Shown: positions 1 to 9,767, numbered from the stretch's first letter. The stretch is DNA of 64,000 nt from Bacteroidota bacterium (GCA_023458555.1 JAEWYS010000011.1:1-64000), one strand, 5' to 3'. Numbers and translations: made by a program. The notes: generated by a model from the letters alone, not told the origin.

Positions 1-238
1 GAAAGCCGACACAGAATAGTTTGATTGAACGCTGCAATGGAAGTATCAGAAGAGAATTATTGAATGCTTATATATTCAAATCATTATCAGAAGTAAGAGA
101 AAAAACCGAAGAATGGAGAATGGACTATAATAACTTCAGACCTCATGATGCATTAAACGACAAAACACCGGTGGAATACGCCTGTGCTTAATTTGAAAAC
201 TCTAATTTAGAGTGGCCACAAATATAGGGAAGCTGACA
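1..238 (+). mobile_element. IS3-family insertion sequence, right end (cut by window edge)
   Basis: This is the 3' end of an IS3-family element: the last 62 codons of its transposase followed by about 47 bp of terminal sequence. The inferred outer boundary is the CA at 237-238. From base 239 onward the sequence matches the 3' part of the gene at 21697-22548, so the junction is visible as an abrupt switch of homology. The left end lies outside the window, so the full length, inverted repeats and target duplication cannot be checked. Confidence 0.8.
3..191 (+). CDS. IS3-family transposase OrfB, C-terminal fragment
   Basis: The open frame from base 3 to the TAA at 189-191 encodes the end of a DDE (rve-type) integrase catalytic domain. 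It shows the signature N-S-L-I-E-R-C-N-G-S, whose Glu is the last acidic residue of the DDE triad, then R-x-E-L-L, D-Y-N-N-F-R-P-H and a closing K-T-P-V-E-Y. That order is standard for OrfB of IS3-family elements, which cut and join DNA during transposition. The 5' part is missing only because the window begins inside the gene, so it cannot be judged intact or broken from here. Confidence 0.85.
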   Translation, partial: KPTQNSLIERCNGSIRRELLNAYIFKSLSEVREKTEEWRMDYNNFRPHDALNDKTPVEYACA

Positions 239-439
239 GATTTTGAAAACATCATGTAAAGCCTGCATACTTTGATGATGCTCCCACTCTGCATATGAAC
301 CTGTTTCTGACGGCTATTCCGGTAGAGCCTGGGGCTCAGATCAATTCTATATGGGTGGTCACATGTAGTATTCAGTTACACTAAGCTCTCTGTATAAAGT
401 ATTTTTCCTGACTATTTTAGCAGGGAATACTTCTTTTAA
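239..439 (+). pseudogene. Decayed 3' remnant of a paralogue of the 21697-22548 gene
   Basis: The 201 bases align by eye to the last 207 bases of the secreted-protein gene at 21697-22548, including the tract encoding F-D-D-A-P-x-L-H-M-N and the end at a TAA matching that gene's TAG. One T is missing early on, which throws the frame into an immediate TAA, and a short central stretch is shortened. The upstream part is absent: the sequence starts exactly where the IS3 element ends. It is therefore a dead fragment left beside, or created by, the insertion. Confidence 0.8.
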
Positions 440-700
440 GCTGCCTGATTTTAGAATGCTTACAACATTACTCCCGTTTGTAAAAAAATAACAGACATTA
501 TACTGGAAAAGTAAATTTTGTTTTTATATTTTCCAGCTGGGTTTGAATTGACACTCAAACTCTTCCAGCTTTTAATAAAAATAGTCCGTTCTATTCTCAG
601 AATGGTTTGTCAGAAGTTCTGACCGTTCAACAAGACCAGGCGTGAGAATAGCTGACCTTTGAATTTCAACCAACATTTTTCAACCATTTAAGCTAGTACT

Positions 701-3700
701 ATGGAAAATCTAAAAACGTCCCCTGAACAACAACTGCTTCATACAGAGCTTACATCTGTATTAAGCGCCGAAGAGCAACACAAAATTCTGAAAGAGTTTA
801 ATGCAACTGCCTGGACTTATTCCAGGAATGAAACTTTGGTTTCTCTGTTCAGAAAACAGGCTCAGCTATCTCCTGATGCTATAGCTGTCCGTTATTTAAC
901 CAGTCAGTTAACGTATCGGGAGCTCGATCAGAAAAGCAATCAGGTAGCACATTATCTCATTGCCAATGGTATAAAGCCGGGAATGCTCGTTCCTGTATGG
1001 CTTGACCGGTCGGTCGAATGGCTCATCTCCATTATAGGTATACTAAAAACAGGAGCTGCCTATGTTCCTGTCGATTCCGCTTATCCTGCTAAGCGCGCCT
1101 CTTATATCATTGCAGATACCCAGGCTACGATTATCATCACAGACAAATTACAAGGTGCACAGTTAGATCATCATACACGTTGTCTCTTCATAGAGCAGTT
1201 TCCTGATGTTTATCAGTTAGCTTCTCAGGAAACAGGGCATCAGCCTCATCCATATGATCTTGCTTATGTCATCTATACTTCCGGTTCTACAGGTAAACCC
1301 AAGGGAGTAATGGTCACTCATCATTCCATTCAACATCTGGTCACCTGGCACAACCAGCAATTTTCCGTAACCAGGTCTTCGAAATGCTCTCTCGTCGCAG
1401 GACTGGCGTTTGATATCTCCGTATGGGAAACCTGGTCTTCATTATTGTCCGGAGCTGCTTTATATATTGCAGATAATGAAGAACGAACCGATGTGGTAGC
1501 GCTGGCAGACTATTATCTCAAAAATGAAATCACGCATGGTTTTAGTCCTTCGGTTCTGACCCCGGCGCTGGTCGATCGCACAAGAAAATTGTCAGGATTA
1601 AAATTAAAGTACCTGTTTACAGGAGGGGAACAGTTAAAACCAGTATTTACCAGTGGCTTGCCTTATGATCTTGTCGACTATTATGGTCCTACAGAATGTA
1701 CGGTATTCGCTACCTATAAGATTGTAAAAGAAAAAAACGGGCTCTTCCTTTCTTCCATTGGTAAGCCTGTAGCCAATACCCAGGCATATATACTCAGTCC
1801 ACAAATGGACGTATTACCGATAGGAGCTGTAGGTGAGCTATGTATCGGCGGTACAGCACTTGCCAAAGGTTATTTTAACAATCAAGAATTAACGCTGAAA
1901 AAATTTGTAGCCAATCCATTTCAGCCGGGAGAATACCTGTACCTGACCGGAGACCTTGCCAGATGGCTTCCCGATGGAAACATTCAGTTTCTCGGAAGAA
2001 TGGATAATCAGGTAAAGATCCGTGGTTTCAGAGTTGAGCTGGGAGAAATTGAACGTACCCTAATCAGCCTGCCTGAAATAAAAAATGCGGTAGTGCTAAC
2101 AAAAGATAACATCGGGAACAACAAATACCTGGTCGCTTTTCTTACTCCTGAAGAAGGAAAAAAATCTCTCGACATTGCCGCGATAAGGCAACAGCTCAAA
2201 CAGGAACTGCCCGGATATATGATACCGGCCCAATTGATCATTATAGAGGAGATTCCTTTGACAGCCAATGGCAAAACCAACAGAAGTCTTCTTTCTGAAC
2301 TTGCCCGGAAATACACTCAGGAAACACTAGCTTCCGAACCTCCTACCAACGAAGTGGAGCAGCTTATCGCGGATATATGGTCTTCTGTACTGGAACGTCC
2401 TGCCATAAATATTTCCGACAACTTCTTTGATATAGGAGGAGATTCTTTACTGGTTGCTGTTGTCACAGCGGAGATAAGAAAAAAGCTCAGTCAGAAAGTA
2501 TATATGCGTGATATTTATCAGTATCCGGTTTTACAAAAGCTTGCAGCAGTATTGATTGACAGAGGCACAGAAATCGCTGCCGCTCCAATAGAAGATGTAG
2601 AGCCCTACGTAGAACTTACCAATGATGTCTGTCTCTCTCCGGGAACTGTTTTTGCCGGTAGTTTCCGTCCCGAAACCCTTGAAAATCCAAAGGCGCTGCT
2701 TTTAACCGGAGCTACAGGATTTGTAGGAATACACCTGCTATACGAACTGCTCAATACCAGCGCTGCGGATATTTATTGTCTTGTAAGAGCTCAGGATGAA
2801 TTCCATGCCATGGAAAAAATAAATGACTGCTTTTCAGAATTCAATGTCTCCATCAATGAAATTCATAGACCAAGAATCATTCCTGTAGTCGGTGATTTAT
2901 CCAAACCAAATCTGGGCTTAGCACCTCAACAATTTGACATGTTAAGCCATACGATCGATATCATCTATCATTCCGGAAGTTCGGTCAACTTTATAGAACC
3001 CTATTCCTACATGAAGGCTCCGAATGTAGAAGGGCTGAGAGAAATCATACGACTCGCAGGCGCAGGCAGGACAAAATGCCTGTCTCTTCTTTCCACTATT
3101 TCCGTTTACAGCTGGGGGCATGTATTTACCAATAAAACAGTCATGAAGGAAAGCGACGATATTGCTCAAAATCTTCTGGCCGTGAGCAAAGATATCGGTT
3201 ATGTAAGAAGTAAATGGGTAATGGAAGCCATTGCAGACCTTGCTGCGAAAGAAGGTTTGCCTGTGATTACCTATCGGCTGGGTTATGCCATGTGCCATAG
3301 CGAATCCGGCGCCAGCGCTCCATATCAATGGTGGACAGGTCTTGTAAAAAACTGTTTTGAGTTCAAATCCTATCCGGCACTTACCGAGCTAAGAGAAGGA
3401 TTGATCACTGTGGATTATATGACTAAAGCCATTGCTCATATTTCAAGGAATAAAGAGGCCATCGGAAAGAAGTTCAACCTGATCGCAAAACCCGAAACCA
3501 ATCTCACACTTGAAGATTTCTTTGGTCTGTTGAACAAGTATTATTCCGCAGGATTGAAAGCTCTGCCTTATAAGACATGGAGAAAGCAATGGGAAGATGA
3601 CAGCAAAAACCACTTGTTCCCTTTAACAAGCTTGTTTAAGGACAATATGCATGAAGGGCTCTCCACAGTAGAGCTTTATCAGCATACGTATATATGGGAT

Positions 3701-3808
3701 TGTGAGAATGTTACACATTTCCTAAAAGGTTCGGGTATAGAAGAACCCGTATTTGATAAAGCGCTGTTGGATAAATACCTCCGCTATCTTGAAGTTCCGG
3801 TAGAGTAA
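701..3808 (+). CDS. Stand-alone NRPS-like adenylation-thiolation-thioester reductase (A-T-R)
   Basis: This cytoplasmic enzyme of 1035 residues should activate a carboxylic or amino acid as adenylate, load it on a phosphopantetheine arm and release it reductively as aldehyde or alcohol. The adenylation domain (about 40-530) shows the ATP loop YTSGSTGKPKGV near 190, YYGPTE near 327, YLTGDLARWLPDG near 413 and the ANGK lysine near 524. A carrier domain follows with DNFFDIGGDSLL and its Ser near 581. The C-terminal reductase (about 665-1030) has the NAD(P)H motif TGATGFVG and a Y834-x3-K838 pair. There is no condensation domain. Specificity residues read by eye are D-I-W-F-F-G-Y-V-F and Lys, a set I cannot assign to a substrate. 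No phosphopantetheinyl transferase or other NRPS gene is in the window, and a terminator follows, so it appears to be a single-gene unit. Confidence 0.93.
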   Translation: MENLKTSPEQQLLHTELTSVLSAEEQHKILKEFNATAWTYSRNETLVSLFRKQAQLSPDAIAVRYLTSQLTYRELDQKSNQVAHYLIANGIKPGMLVPVWLDRSVEWLISIIGILKTGAAYVPVDSAYPAKRASYIIADTQATIIITDKLQGAQLDHHTRCLFIEQFPDVYQLASQETGHQPHPYDLAYVIYTSGSTGKPKGVMVTHHSIQHLVTWHNQQFSVTRSSKCSLVAGLAFDISVWETWSSLLSGAALYIADNEERTDVVALADYYLKNEITHGFSPSVLTPALVDRTRKLSGLKLKYLFTGGEQLKPVFTSGLPYDLVDYYGPTECTVFATYKIVKEKNGLFLSSIGKPVANTQAYILSPQMDVLPIGAVGELCIGGTALAKGYFNNQELTLKKFVANPFQPGEYLYLTGDLARWLPDGNIQFLGRMDNQVKIRGFRVELGEIERTLISLPEIKNAVVLTKDNIGNNKYLVAFLTPEEGKKSLDIAAIRQQLKQELPGYMIPAQLIIIEEIPLTANGKTNRSLLSELARKYTQETLASEPPTNEVEQLIADIWSSVLERPAINISDNFFDIGGDSLLVAVVTAEIRKKLSQKVYMRDIYQYPVLQKLAAVLIDRGTEIAAAPIEDVEPYVELTNDVCLSPGTVFAGSFRPETLENPKALLLTGATGFVGIHLLYELLNTSAADIYCLVRAQDEFHAMEKINDCFSEFNVSINEIHRPRIIPVVGDLSKPNLGLAPQQFDMLSHTIDIIYHSGSSVNFIEPYSYMKAPNVEGLREIIRLAGAGRTKCLSLLSTISVYSWGHVFTNKTVMKESDDIAQNLLAVSKDIGYVRSKWVMEAIADLAAKEGLPVITYRLGYAMCHSESGASAPYQWWTGLVKNCFEFKSYPALTELREGLITVDYMTKAIAHISRNKEAIGKKFNLIAKPETNLTLEDFFGLLNKYYSAGLKALPYKTWRKQWEDDSKNHLFPLTSLFKDNMHEGLSTVELYQHTYIWDCENVTHFLKGSGIEEPVFDKALLDKYLRYLEVPVE

Positions 3809-3858
3809 AAAATCGCTTTGTCCCTTCCTAAAAACAGGTATACAAAGCACTCATTTAC

Positions 3859-3892
3859 AAAAATGGCACAAACAGGATTTGTGCCATTTTTC
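3859..3892 (+). terminator. Rho-independent terminator after the A-T-R gene
   Basis: A near-perfect 14-bp stem (AAAAATGGCACAAA with its complement) around a 4-6 base loop is followed by a T run. It lies 50 bp after the A-T-R stop codon. Confidence 0.85.
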
Positions 3893-4153
3893 TTCAATCT
3901 TCTGACCTAGCCAATGCATGATGAGCTTTGCTTCTTTCTTACTTATATAGACTTTTTCCATATGCTTATTTCACCCGGATCTTTCAGAGCCGACTATTAC
4001 CCAGGAAAGGGTAGCTTTCAGCATCTGTGACATTCTTTCTTTCACCCATCCCATCAAACCTCTCCGGATTCTGTACCAAAAAGGTTCGTAACCCTCCTCT
4101 CCCGGTCTGCCAAACCGGAATAATGTGCTGATTTCTTTAATTGATCTTGCCGA
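3893..4153. other. Intergenic region with an in-frame extension beyond the T9SS gene stop
   Basis: This stretch holds no clear gene. On the minus strand the frame of the neighbouring T9SS gene stays open for 60 codons past its TAG, from 4153 down to a TGA at 3971-3973, with protein-like composition (for example RFGRPGEEGYEPFWYRIRRG). A 36-codon ATG frame (3961-3851, minus) follows but runs into the terminator. These may be remains of a decayed gene, or chance. Confidence 0.3.
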
Positions 4154-6436
4154 CTAGCGCACTATCAGCTTCTCTGATAAAGCTTCTGTCTTTATAATGT
4201 ATATTCCCGGCACTAATGAGCTGATATCCAGATGCAATTCATTTTCTGAAACAACAGTATGAATCAGCACATGCCCATACAAATCAACAACCTGTATATT
4301 TTCGTTCCTGTCCCCGCCTGATACAGTTACAGAACCAGATGCGGGATTGGGATAAACTGCCAGCTTATAGGAATCCATATTGCGTATATCTTTTACACGG
4401 GTCATAACGTCTTCTTTTTTTTCACGGAATAAGCCATTGCTGGTAGCAATATAAAGTAGTCCGTTTAAGTCTTCTCCTATATTAAGCACTGTACCCACAA
4501 TCTGATCGGTATCGACCTGTTCCCAGTTCTCTCCCATATCTGCCGACTTAAAGAGCATGAGCATTGTTTTCCTTGAATCCTGACTCCAGGAATACATTGT
4601 ACCTGATGAAGGAAAGGAAATCAGATTATGGAAAGCCGGGTGTTCACTGTTTTGTCTTAATGGCTGTTTGGCAAATCCATTCGCAGCTACCGGAGCAAAC
4701 CCGTTAGGCGTTATCCTGAAGATACGCAACGTATCAATAGATGAATTGTCCGCATTCGTGCCGTTGGATTCACGAATACCCATATACAAATGATTACTTT
4801 TATCATCATAAAAACTGTAGACAGGATTCTTGTTTGTGACGAGCAGCTCAGGCATTGTCAAAAGCGTCCAGCTTTGCCCATTGTCAGAGGAAGTGAATAC
4901 ACCGTTAATAAATCTGTTTTCCATATCATAATAATATAGATTTTGTCCGTCGCTAAGTAAGTACATCTCAGGATCTGCACTTAACACCTTTTTAAGATCA
5001 GAAATTAATGACCATGTTTTATTGGACTGGTTCAGTCTGTAAAACGAGCCACTCCTAAAATCAGCATAACCTCCCCGGTACAGATAAACAATCTCATTGC
5101 GAACCTTCTGAGCCTCTTTATAGTAATGACCATTACTGCTTCCGGCAGGTGTCAGGGTATTTGTTCCGGGTTTAATCTGGTAATAAAAGACGTTGCTTTC
5201 CTGCAGAAACCAGCCGAGCTGATTGTCCCGCCAGAAAACTTCCTGAGGTGTATACCCGGGAAAGGCTTCAGCGTATGAAGCCCAGGTCTTACCGTCATCA
5301 TTGCTAAAGTACTCATCATTCAACAACATTTTCCCGTCTGCTGAGACGAAGCTTGTATTCCAGCGGGTACCATACAGCATTGTCTTGTTCCAGCTTTGTC
5401 CTTTATCTGTTGATCTGCGGTAAGGAAGAAGTGTACTGGTGATATACCAGTCATTTTTATACGTATAAAATGAAAGATATTCTTTATTTCTCCAGTCTTG
5501 AGGAAAGCTGTCGATGACTGTCCATCTGTTGCCCCAGTCGTGCGTACGATATATAAAAACATACGAAATACTACTACCCGAAATGATTATCTGATTCCGG
5601 TTCTTAAGAATCAGACTGGAGTCAGGCATTACCAGAAGGCTGAACTCATTGGCTGCAAGGTTGCTCTGCGGAAGTGGTAAAGGAGAAGTAGTCTGCGCTT
5701 TAAGATCAGTAAGCAATAAGGCGGGTTTACCATTAAGGTTATGATTGATATCATACGAAACAATGTATTTGCCTGCACTCCAGCTCTGGGGGTTAAAGCT
5801 AACTTCGGTTTTAGGTACAATACGTGGAGCTTTCTGAAGCGAATAAAAATCAAGATAACCTGCGGAAGCATTTAAGACAAGCTGCTCCTGCATACAGATC
5901 ACACTATAATGCTCGGTAAATGTTTTACCATACGCGGCTGTCCAGTTATTATTTTCATCTACAAAATAAAGACTATCTCGCCAGGTATCATCGCCTTTCT
6001 GAAAAAAGGCACAATAGGCATATAAAGTGTCCCTGACTATGCCAAATGCAACGGGATTGAGATAATTGTTGTACTTGTCTCTGGGCAAAAACGTCTGGAA
6101 GTGTATTCCATCAGTACTCTTAAGATAACGGGCAGGCCGGTCCGATGTACGCAAATAGATTTCATTTCTATATGAAAACATTGGCAGGGCTGACCCCAAA
6201 GAGGCATCAAGTGTACCCATTGATGTAAAACGGAGACCATCTTCGGATTTGCTTACAAACGTAACACCGGCATCCTCCTGCTGATACAGAAACAGAGCAT
6301 CGTCAGTACTGATGGCCTGTACCGACGGACTAATTCTACAGGTGTCCGGAGCATTCCTTACCTGTTCCCATTCCTTTGTCTGAGCCTGTGTAAAAATTGT
6401 TGTTAAGAGGCTAAATAAAAATAATATAATTCTCAT
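4154..6436 (-). CDS. Secreted sialidase-like beta-propeller protein with T9SS sorting domain
   Basis: The 760-residue product starts with a Sec signal peptide (hydrophobic to about residue 18, TQAQ cleavage). The body carries several BNR/Asp-box-like blades such as S-D-N-G-Q-S-W-T and S-x-D-x-G-x-x-W, as in sialidase-like propellers. The last 75 residues, from Y-P-N-P-A-S-G to I-I-K-T-E-x-x-x-x-K-L-I-V-R, form a type A T9SS C-terminal domain, so it is exported across the outer membrane and anchored or released at the surface. No catalytic sialidase residues could be identified, so substrate and enzymatic activity are unknown. It is transcribed alone from the 6437-6832 intergenic region. Confidence 0.88.
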   Translation of the reverse strand: MRIILFLFSLLTTIFTQAQTKEWEQVRNAPDTCRISPSVQAISTDDALFLYQQEDAGVTFVSKSEDGLRFTSMGTLDASLGSALPMFSYRNEIYLRTSDRPARYLKSTDGIHFQTFLPRDKYNNYLNPVAFGIVRDTLYAYCAFFQKGDDTWRDSLYFVDENNNWTAAYGKTFTEHYSVICMQEQLVLNASAGYLDFYSLQKAPRIVPKTEVSFNPQSWSAGKYIVSYDINHNLNGKPALLLTDLKAQTTSPLPLPQSNLAANEFSLLVMPDSSLILKNRNQIIISGSSISYVFIYRTHDWGNRWTVIDSFPQDWRNKEYLSFYTYKNDWYITSTLLPYRRSTDKGQSWNKTMLYGTRWNTSFVSADGKMLLNDEYFSNDDGKTWASYAEAFPGYTPQEVFWRDNQLGWFLQESNVFYYQIKPGTNTLTPAGSSNGHYYKEAQKVRNEIVYLYRGGYADFRSGSFYRLNQSNKTWSLISDLKKVLSADPEMYLLSDGQNLYYYDMENRFINGVFTSSDNGQSWTLLTMPELLVTNKNPVYSFYDDKSNHLYMGIRESNGTNADNSSIDTLRIFRITPNGFAPVAANGFAKQPLRQNSEHPAFHNLISFPSSGTMYSWSQDSRKTMLMLFKSADMGENWEQVDTDQIVGTVLNIGEDLNGLLYIATSNGLFREKKEDVMTRVKDIRNMDSYKLAVYPNPASGSVTVSGGDRNENIQVVDLYGHVLIHTVVSENELHLDISSLVPGIYIIKTEALSEKLIVR

Positions 6437-6832
6437 GACACATACAATTCAGGTGAATCTCTTTTAATTACCCCCTAAAATTAAATACCTTTTTCAAACT
6501 TAAATGTAACCCCCTGGGTATTATTTTATATTTTTTAAACAGTCTTCGGCACTTACCGTAACCGGACCGTATACAGTACCTGCTGAATACCTTATTGTGG
6601 ATAGTTTTTTATTCTACATCACATATGTTCTTCCAGCTTCTCCTGTATATTTCAGAGTTATAAACTCTTTTTCCAATAATGGATTTAACAGCAGCTTGAA
6701 TATCATTTAACTTTCCGGCCAATTCAGGATTTACATTGCACCTTTATAAAATTATATTATTTTTAATCTGCTTATTTTCAGAAAGCACTATACAATGCAC
6801 TTAAATTTAAACAACGTTTTGTACGCTCGTTA
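6437..6832. other. Divergent intergenic region
   Basis: This AT-rich region lies between a minus-strand T9SS gene and a plus-strand AraC-type regulator and must hold both promoters. I see no ORF, repeat or strong hairpin in it. Confidence 0.5.
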
Positions 6833-7669
6833 ATGAAAGTTACTTACATTGCTCCGTCTGAAAAATTATCACCTTATATCCGTGCCTATTATTCGGTCTG
6901 TTTTGATATGCTTCCGGCTCCTGCCTATATCAAAGTTTTCCCGGTAGGTAATCCCCAGATTGTTTTTTATAGAAAAGGAGAAGTTGTTACTCTTATTAAG
7001 AACCATACTTTTTCCTATAAAGAACCAACCCTTCATGGACACATTATCAGGCATTTTGAGTTTAAAGTATCACCGGAAACCGAATTTACGGGTATTGCCT
7101 TTACTCCTCTGGGTATGTATAAGCTATTGGGAGTTAATGCCGGTTTGGTCAGAGATCAGATTAAACCTTTAAGTGAATTTGTGGATGATCAAAGCTATAT
7201 GCAAAAAGTAATGAGCGCCAGAAATGATGAAGAGATAGCTGCTGCTCACGATGTGTTCTTTCTGGAGAAGCTTGGAGCTCTCTACCCTGTCCCTCCCATA
7301 ATAGACCAATGCATCGAAGATATTTGTACTGTAGAGGGAGAAATTGCGATAGATACACTAACAAAAAAGTATAATTGCAGCAGACGCTATCTGGAAAAAC
7401 ACTTTTATTATGGTACGGGCAATAGCCCCGGAAATTTTGCCAAAAGAATTCGTTTTCTGAATATCATAAAAACACTGGAAATACTGTCTCAGGACAGAGA
7501 GGAACAACTCTCTAAGTTTGACTTATACAATAAGGCACATTTCCTAAAAGATTTTCGATACTTTCTCGGGGAAAACCCCTTCTCTTATTTTAAGAATACA
7601 AACCCTCTTTTCGATATTCTCATCCGTGAATTTTATCTTGTGATTCATAAAAGAAAATCCGGCATATAA
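6833..7669 (+). CDS. AraC-family transcriptional regulator (DUF6597-type sensor domain)
   Basis: This 278-residue cytoplasmic regulator has an N-terminal cupin-like region (about 1-145) of the DUF6597 kind, with the typical opening P-S-E-K-L-S-P-Y-I-R-A-Y-Y and a G-x-P-x-I-V-F-Y strand. The C-terminal AraC DNA-binding domain (about 160-265) shows a first helix-turn-helix around IDTLTKKYNCSRRYLEKHF. The second helix-turn-helix lies before the YFLGENPFSYFK end, which replaces the usual G-x-x-P-x-x-Y/F-R signature. The second half of the domain is less canonical than in most AraC proteins. The gene stands alone between two T9SS genes; its ligand is unknown. Confidence 0.85.
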   Translation: MKVTYIAPSEKLSPYIRAYYSVCFDMLPAPAYIKVFPVGNPQIVFYRKGEVVTLIKNHTFSYKEPTLHGHIIRHFEFKVSPETEFTGIAFTPLGMYKLLGVNAGLVRDQIKPLSEFVDDQSYMQKVMSARNDEEIAAAHDVFFLEKLGALYPVPPIIDQCIEDICTVEGEIAIDTLTKKYNCSRRYLEKHFYYGTGNSPGNFAKRIRFLNIIKTLEILSQDREEQLSKFDLYNKAHFLKDFRYFLGENPFSYFKNTNPLFDILIREFYLVIHKRKSGI

Positions 7670-7813
7670 CTTTATCAGACAGCCTGTCTTTTGTTCATTT
7701 CCTAACTAATCTGCTCCATCTGCCGTTCGCATTTTTTACCATTCCTTGCCAGGTACTTTTTAATTTTGCCGATTACAAGACTCACTGTCTTTTCAAGAAA
7801 TCAATACATGTTT

Positions 7814-9709
7814 ATGAAGAAAAATCTACTTTTATTCTGTCTGATATTACTGGCAGGATCAGCAAAAGTGCTGGCGCAGGGTTGCCTGCCTAAAGGAACT
7901 ATTCCGGAGCTCCTGACATCTCCAACCTTTGATGGAGATATAAATAAAATAGGAATTTACAAAACGACTAAAGGTTCTCTGCAAGGAGTCAACGAACTTT
8001 TTACCAGTGGCGAAGAAGCTACACAATATAGTATGGAATACAATGGGATAGAATATAAGCTTACCTTTGCGAATCAAAACAGTGCGGCCTACTGGATTTA
8101 TCATATTACTCCTGCTTTTACGTTCCCGGCAGGAACCAAAACGATAACGTTCTATGCCGATGCAGATGGTGACGGTATTTCATGCAATCGTGACTGTGAT
8201 GATACTAATGCTATTGTAACTACTCCAGCTACCTGGTATGCCGATGCAGATGGTGACGGTTATACCAGCAGTACTTCTGTTAACAGCTGTAGCGATCCCA
8301 GTAATGGTTCAGTTATGTATTATCAGGCGGGTTCTGCTCCTAACGGCAGCGGAGATTGTGACGACAGTGATGCCAGTATAAATCCCGGAAAAACAGAGAT
8401 AGAATTTAATGATAAGGATGATGACTGTAACCCGTCTACATCCGATGACCCTTCTTCTGCCAACAGCCTGTATTTTGACGGAATAAATGATGGAGTGGAT
8501 TGTGGCAGTGCAACCTCTTTGCAGATTACAGGAAGCCTTACGCTGGAGGCAATGGTAAAGTTCGATCAATTCGCAATACAGATCTATCAGGGTAACATCA
8601 TCAACAAAGAGTCTTTGACAGGCAATAATGGCTATGGTCTCCGTGCAGGAGGAAATGGCGTAGTAAATTTTATGCTGGGTAACGGAAACTGGCACGAGCT
8701 CAATACAGACGCTAATACACTACAGGTAAATAAGTGGTATCACCTTGCCTGTACATGGGACAACGTTACTAAACTGGCCACTATTTATGTAGATGGCATC
8801 TTCCAGAAACAGGTAACTATTCCTGAACTTTCCGGCATTGGCAACAATAATTCCAGTCTTTGGCTGGGAGCCTGGCCTGGCGCTGATCCCAGATACCCTA
8901 ATGTAACTATGGATGAAGTCCGTATATGGAATACTGCCCGTTCTGCCAAAGAAATTGCCGATGCCATGAACTGCGAGCTGAAAGGTACAGAGCAGGGTCT
9001 GGCTGCTTACTATCAGTTTAACCAGGGTTTTAATGCGGCCGGCAATAGTACGGTTTCCAGCCTTAGCGATGCAACCTCCAATAGTAATCATGGCACTTTA
9101 GTAAACTTTGCGTTAACAGGAACCACGTCTAACTGGCGAAATACTTCTCCTGTTGTCACAGGAACATCCTGTAATACAGCACCTGAGCTAGCCCCCATTG
9201 GCAGCAAAGCAGTTGATGAAGACACAGAACTAAACTTTACGGTAACTGCTGATGACGAGGAAACGCCCTCTTTATTGACCTATAGCCTTGATGCGGCTTC
9301 TTTAGCCAAAGGTATGAATATCGGGGCAACAAGCGGAGAATTCAGCTGGACACCAGACTATACTCAGGCTGGTAATCATGAGGTAACTGTTACAGTAAGT
9401 GATGGTGAACTAAGCCATAGCGAAACGTTTACTATTACAGTAAATACTGTTACCGGTATTGTAAACATGACATTAGCAAATTTTTCTTTATATCCCAATC
9501 CTTCTTCAGGACAGGTACTACTTCAGCTGTCTTTCGCTGATAGCGGTGTAGTACGCATCTGCTCCATGGAGGGGCACGTAATTACTACTGTGACTTTTGA
9601 GCATACAGATACTATACTAATTGACTGGGAAGGAAATCCCGGATTGTATATGGCAGAAATGCAAACGAATGCAGGGGCTATGGCACGGCAGAAGCTGATC
9701 AGAAATTAA
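7814..9709 (+). CDS. Secreted LamG-domain protein with MopE-like Asp-rich repeats and T9SS sorting domain
   Basis: I place the start at the ATG 7814 (a second ATG is at 7808) because it begins a clean signal peptide, MKKNLLLFCLILLAGSAKVLAQ-type, whereas the longer frame adds a polar tail. After the signal come Asp-rich, metal-binding MopE-type motifs (A-D-A-D-G-D-G, N-R-D-C-D-D, G-D-C-D-D-S-D). A LamG/concanavalin-like domain (about 225-410) has the usual W-Y-H-L-A-C-T-W and D-E-V-R-I-W-N motifs, and a cadherin-like Ig repeat (N-T-A-P-E-L to F-T-I-T-V-N) follows. The last 75 residues (L-Y-P-N-P-S-S-G) are a T9SS type A signal. The likely role is surface carbohydrate or matrix binding. Confidence 0.88.
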   Translation: MKKNLLLFCLILLAGSAKVLAQGCLPKGTIPELLTSPTFDGDINKIGIYKTTKGSLQGVNELFTSGEEATQYSMEYNGIEYKLTFANQNSAAYWIYHITPAFTFPAGTKTITFYADADGDGISCNRDCDDTNAIVTTPATWYADADGDGYTSSTSVNSCSDPSNGSVMYYQAGSAPNGSGDCDDSDASINPGKTEIEFNDKDDDCNPSTSDDPSSANSLYFDGINDGVDCGSATSLQITGSLTLEAMVKFDQFAIQIYQGNIINKESLTGNNGYGLRAGGNGVVNFMLGNGNWHELNTDANTLQVNKWYHLACTWDNVTKLATIYVDGIFQKQVTIPELSGIGNNNSSLWLGAWPGADPRYPNVTMDEVRIWNTARSAKEIADAMNCELKGTEQGLAAYYQFNQGFNAAGNSTVSSLSDATSNSNHGTLVNFALTGTTSNWRNTSPVVTGTSCNTAPELAPIGSKAVDEDTELNFTVTADDEETPSLLTYSLDAASLAKGMNIGATSGEFSWTPDYTQAGNHEVTVTVSDGELSHSETFTITVNTVTGIVNMTLANFSLYPNPSSGQVLLQLSFADSGVVRICSMEGHVITTVTFEHTDTILIDWEGNPGLYMAEMQTNAGAMARQKLIRN

Positions 9710-9733
9710 GCTCTGCTGATTGATAAAAAACAG

Positions 9734-9767
9734 AAGGGCTGTCTTTTATTATAGAGCCAGCCCTTTT
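9734..9767 (+). terminator. Terminator after the LamG T9SS gene
   Basis: An AAGGGCTG / CAGCCCTTT stem with a 16-base loop ends in a short T run, 25 bp after the stop codon. Confidence 0.7.

Noticed and set aside
503..536. Hairpin CTGGAAAA / TTTTCCAG upstream of the A-T-R gene
   Set aside because: The stem is short and AT-rich, the loop is 18 bases, and no T run follows, so it is not convincing as a terminator.
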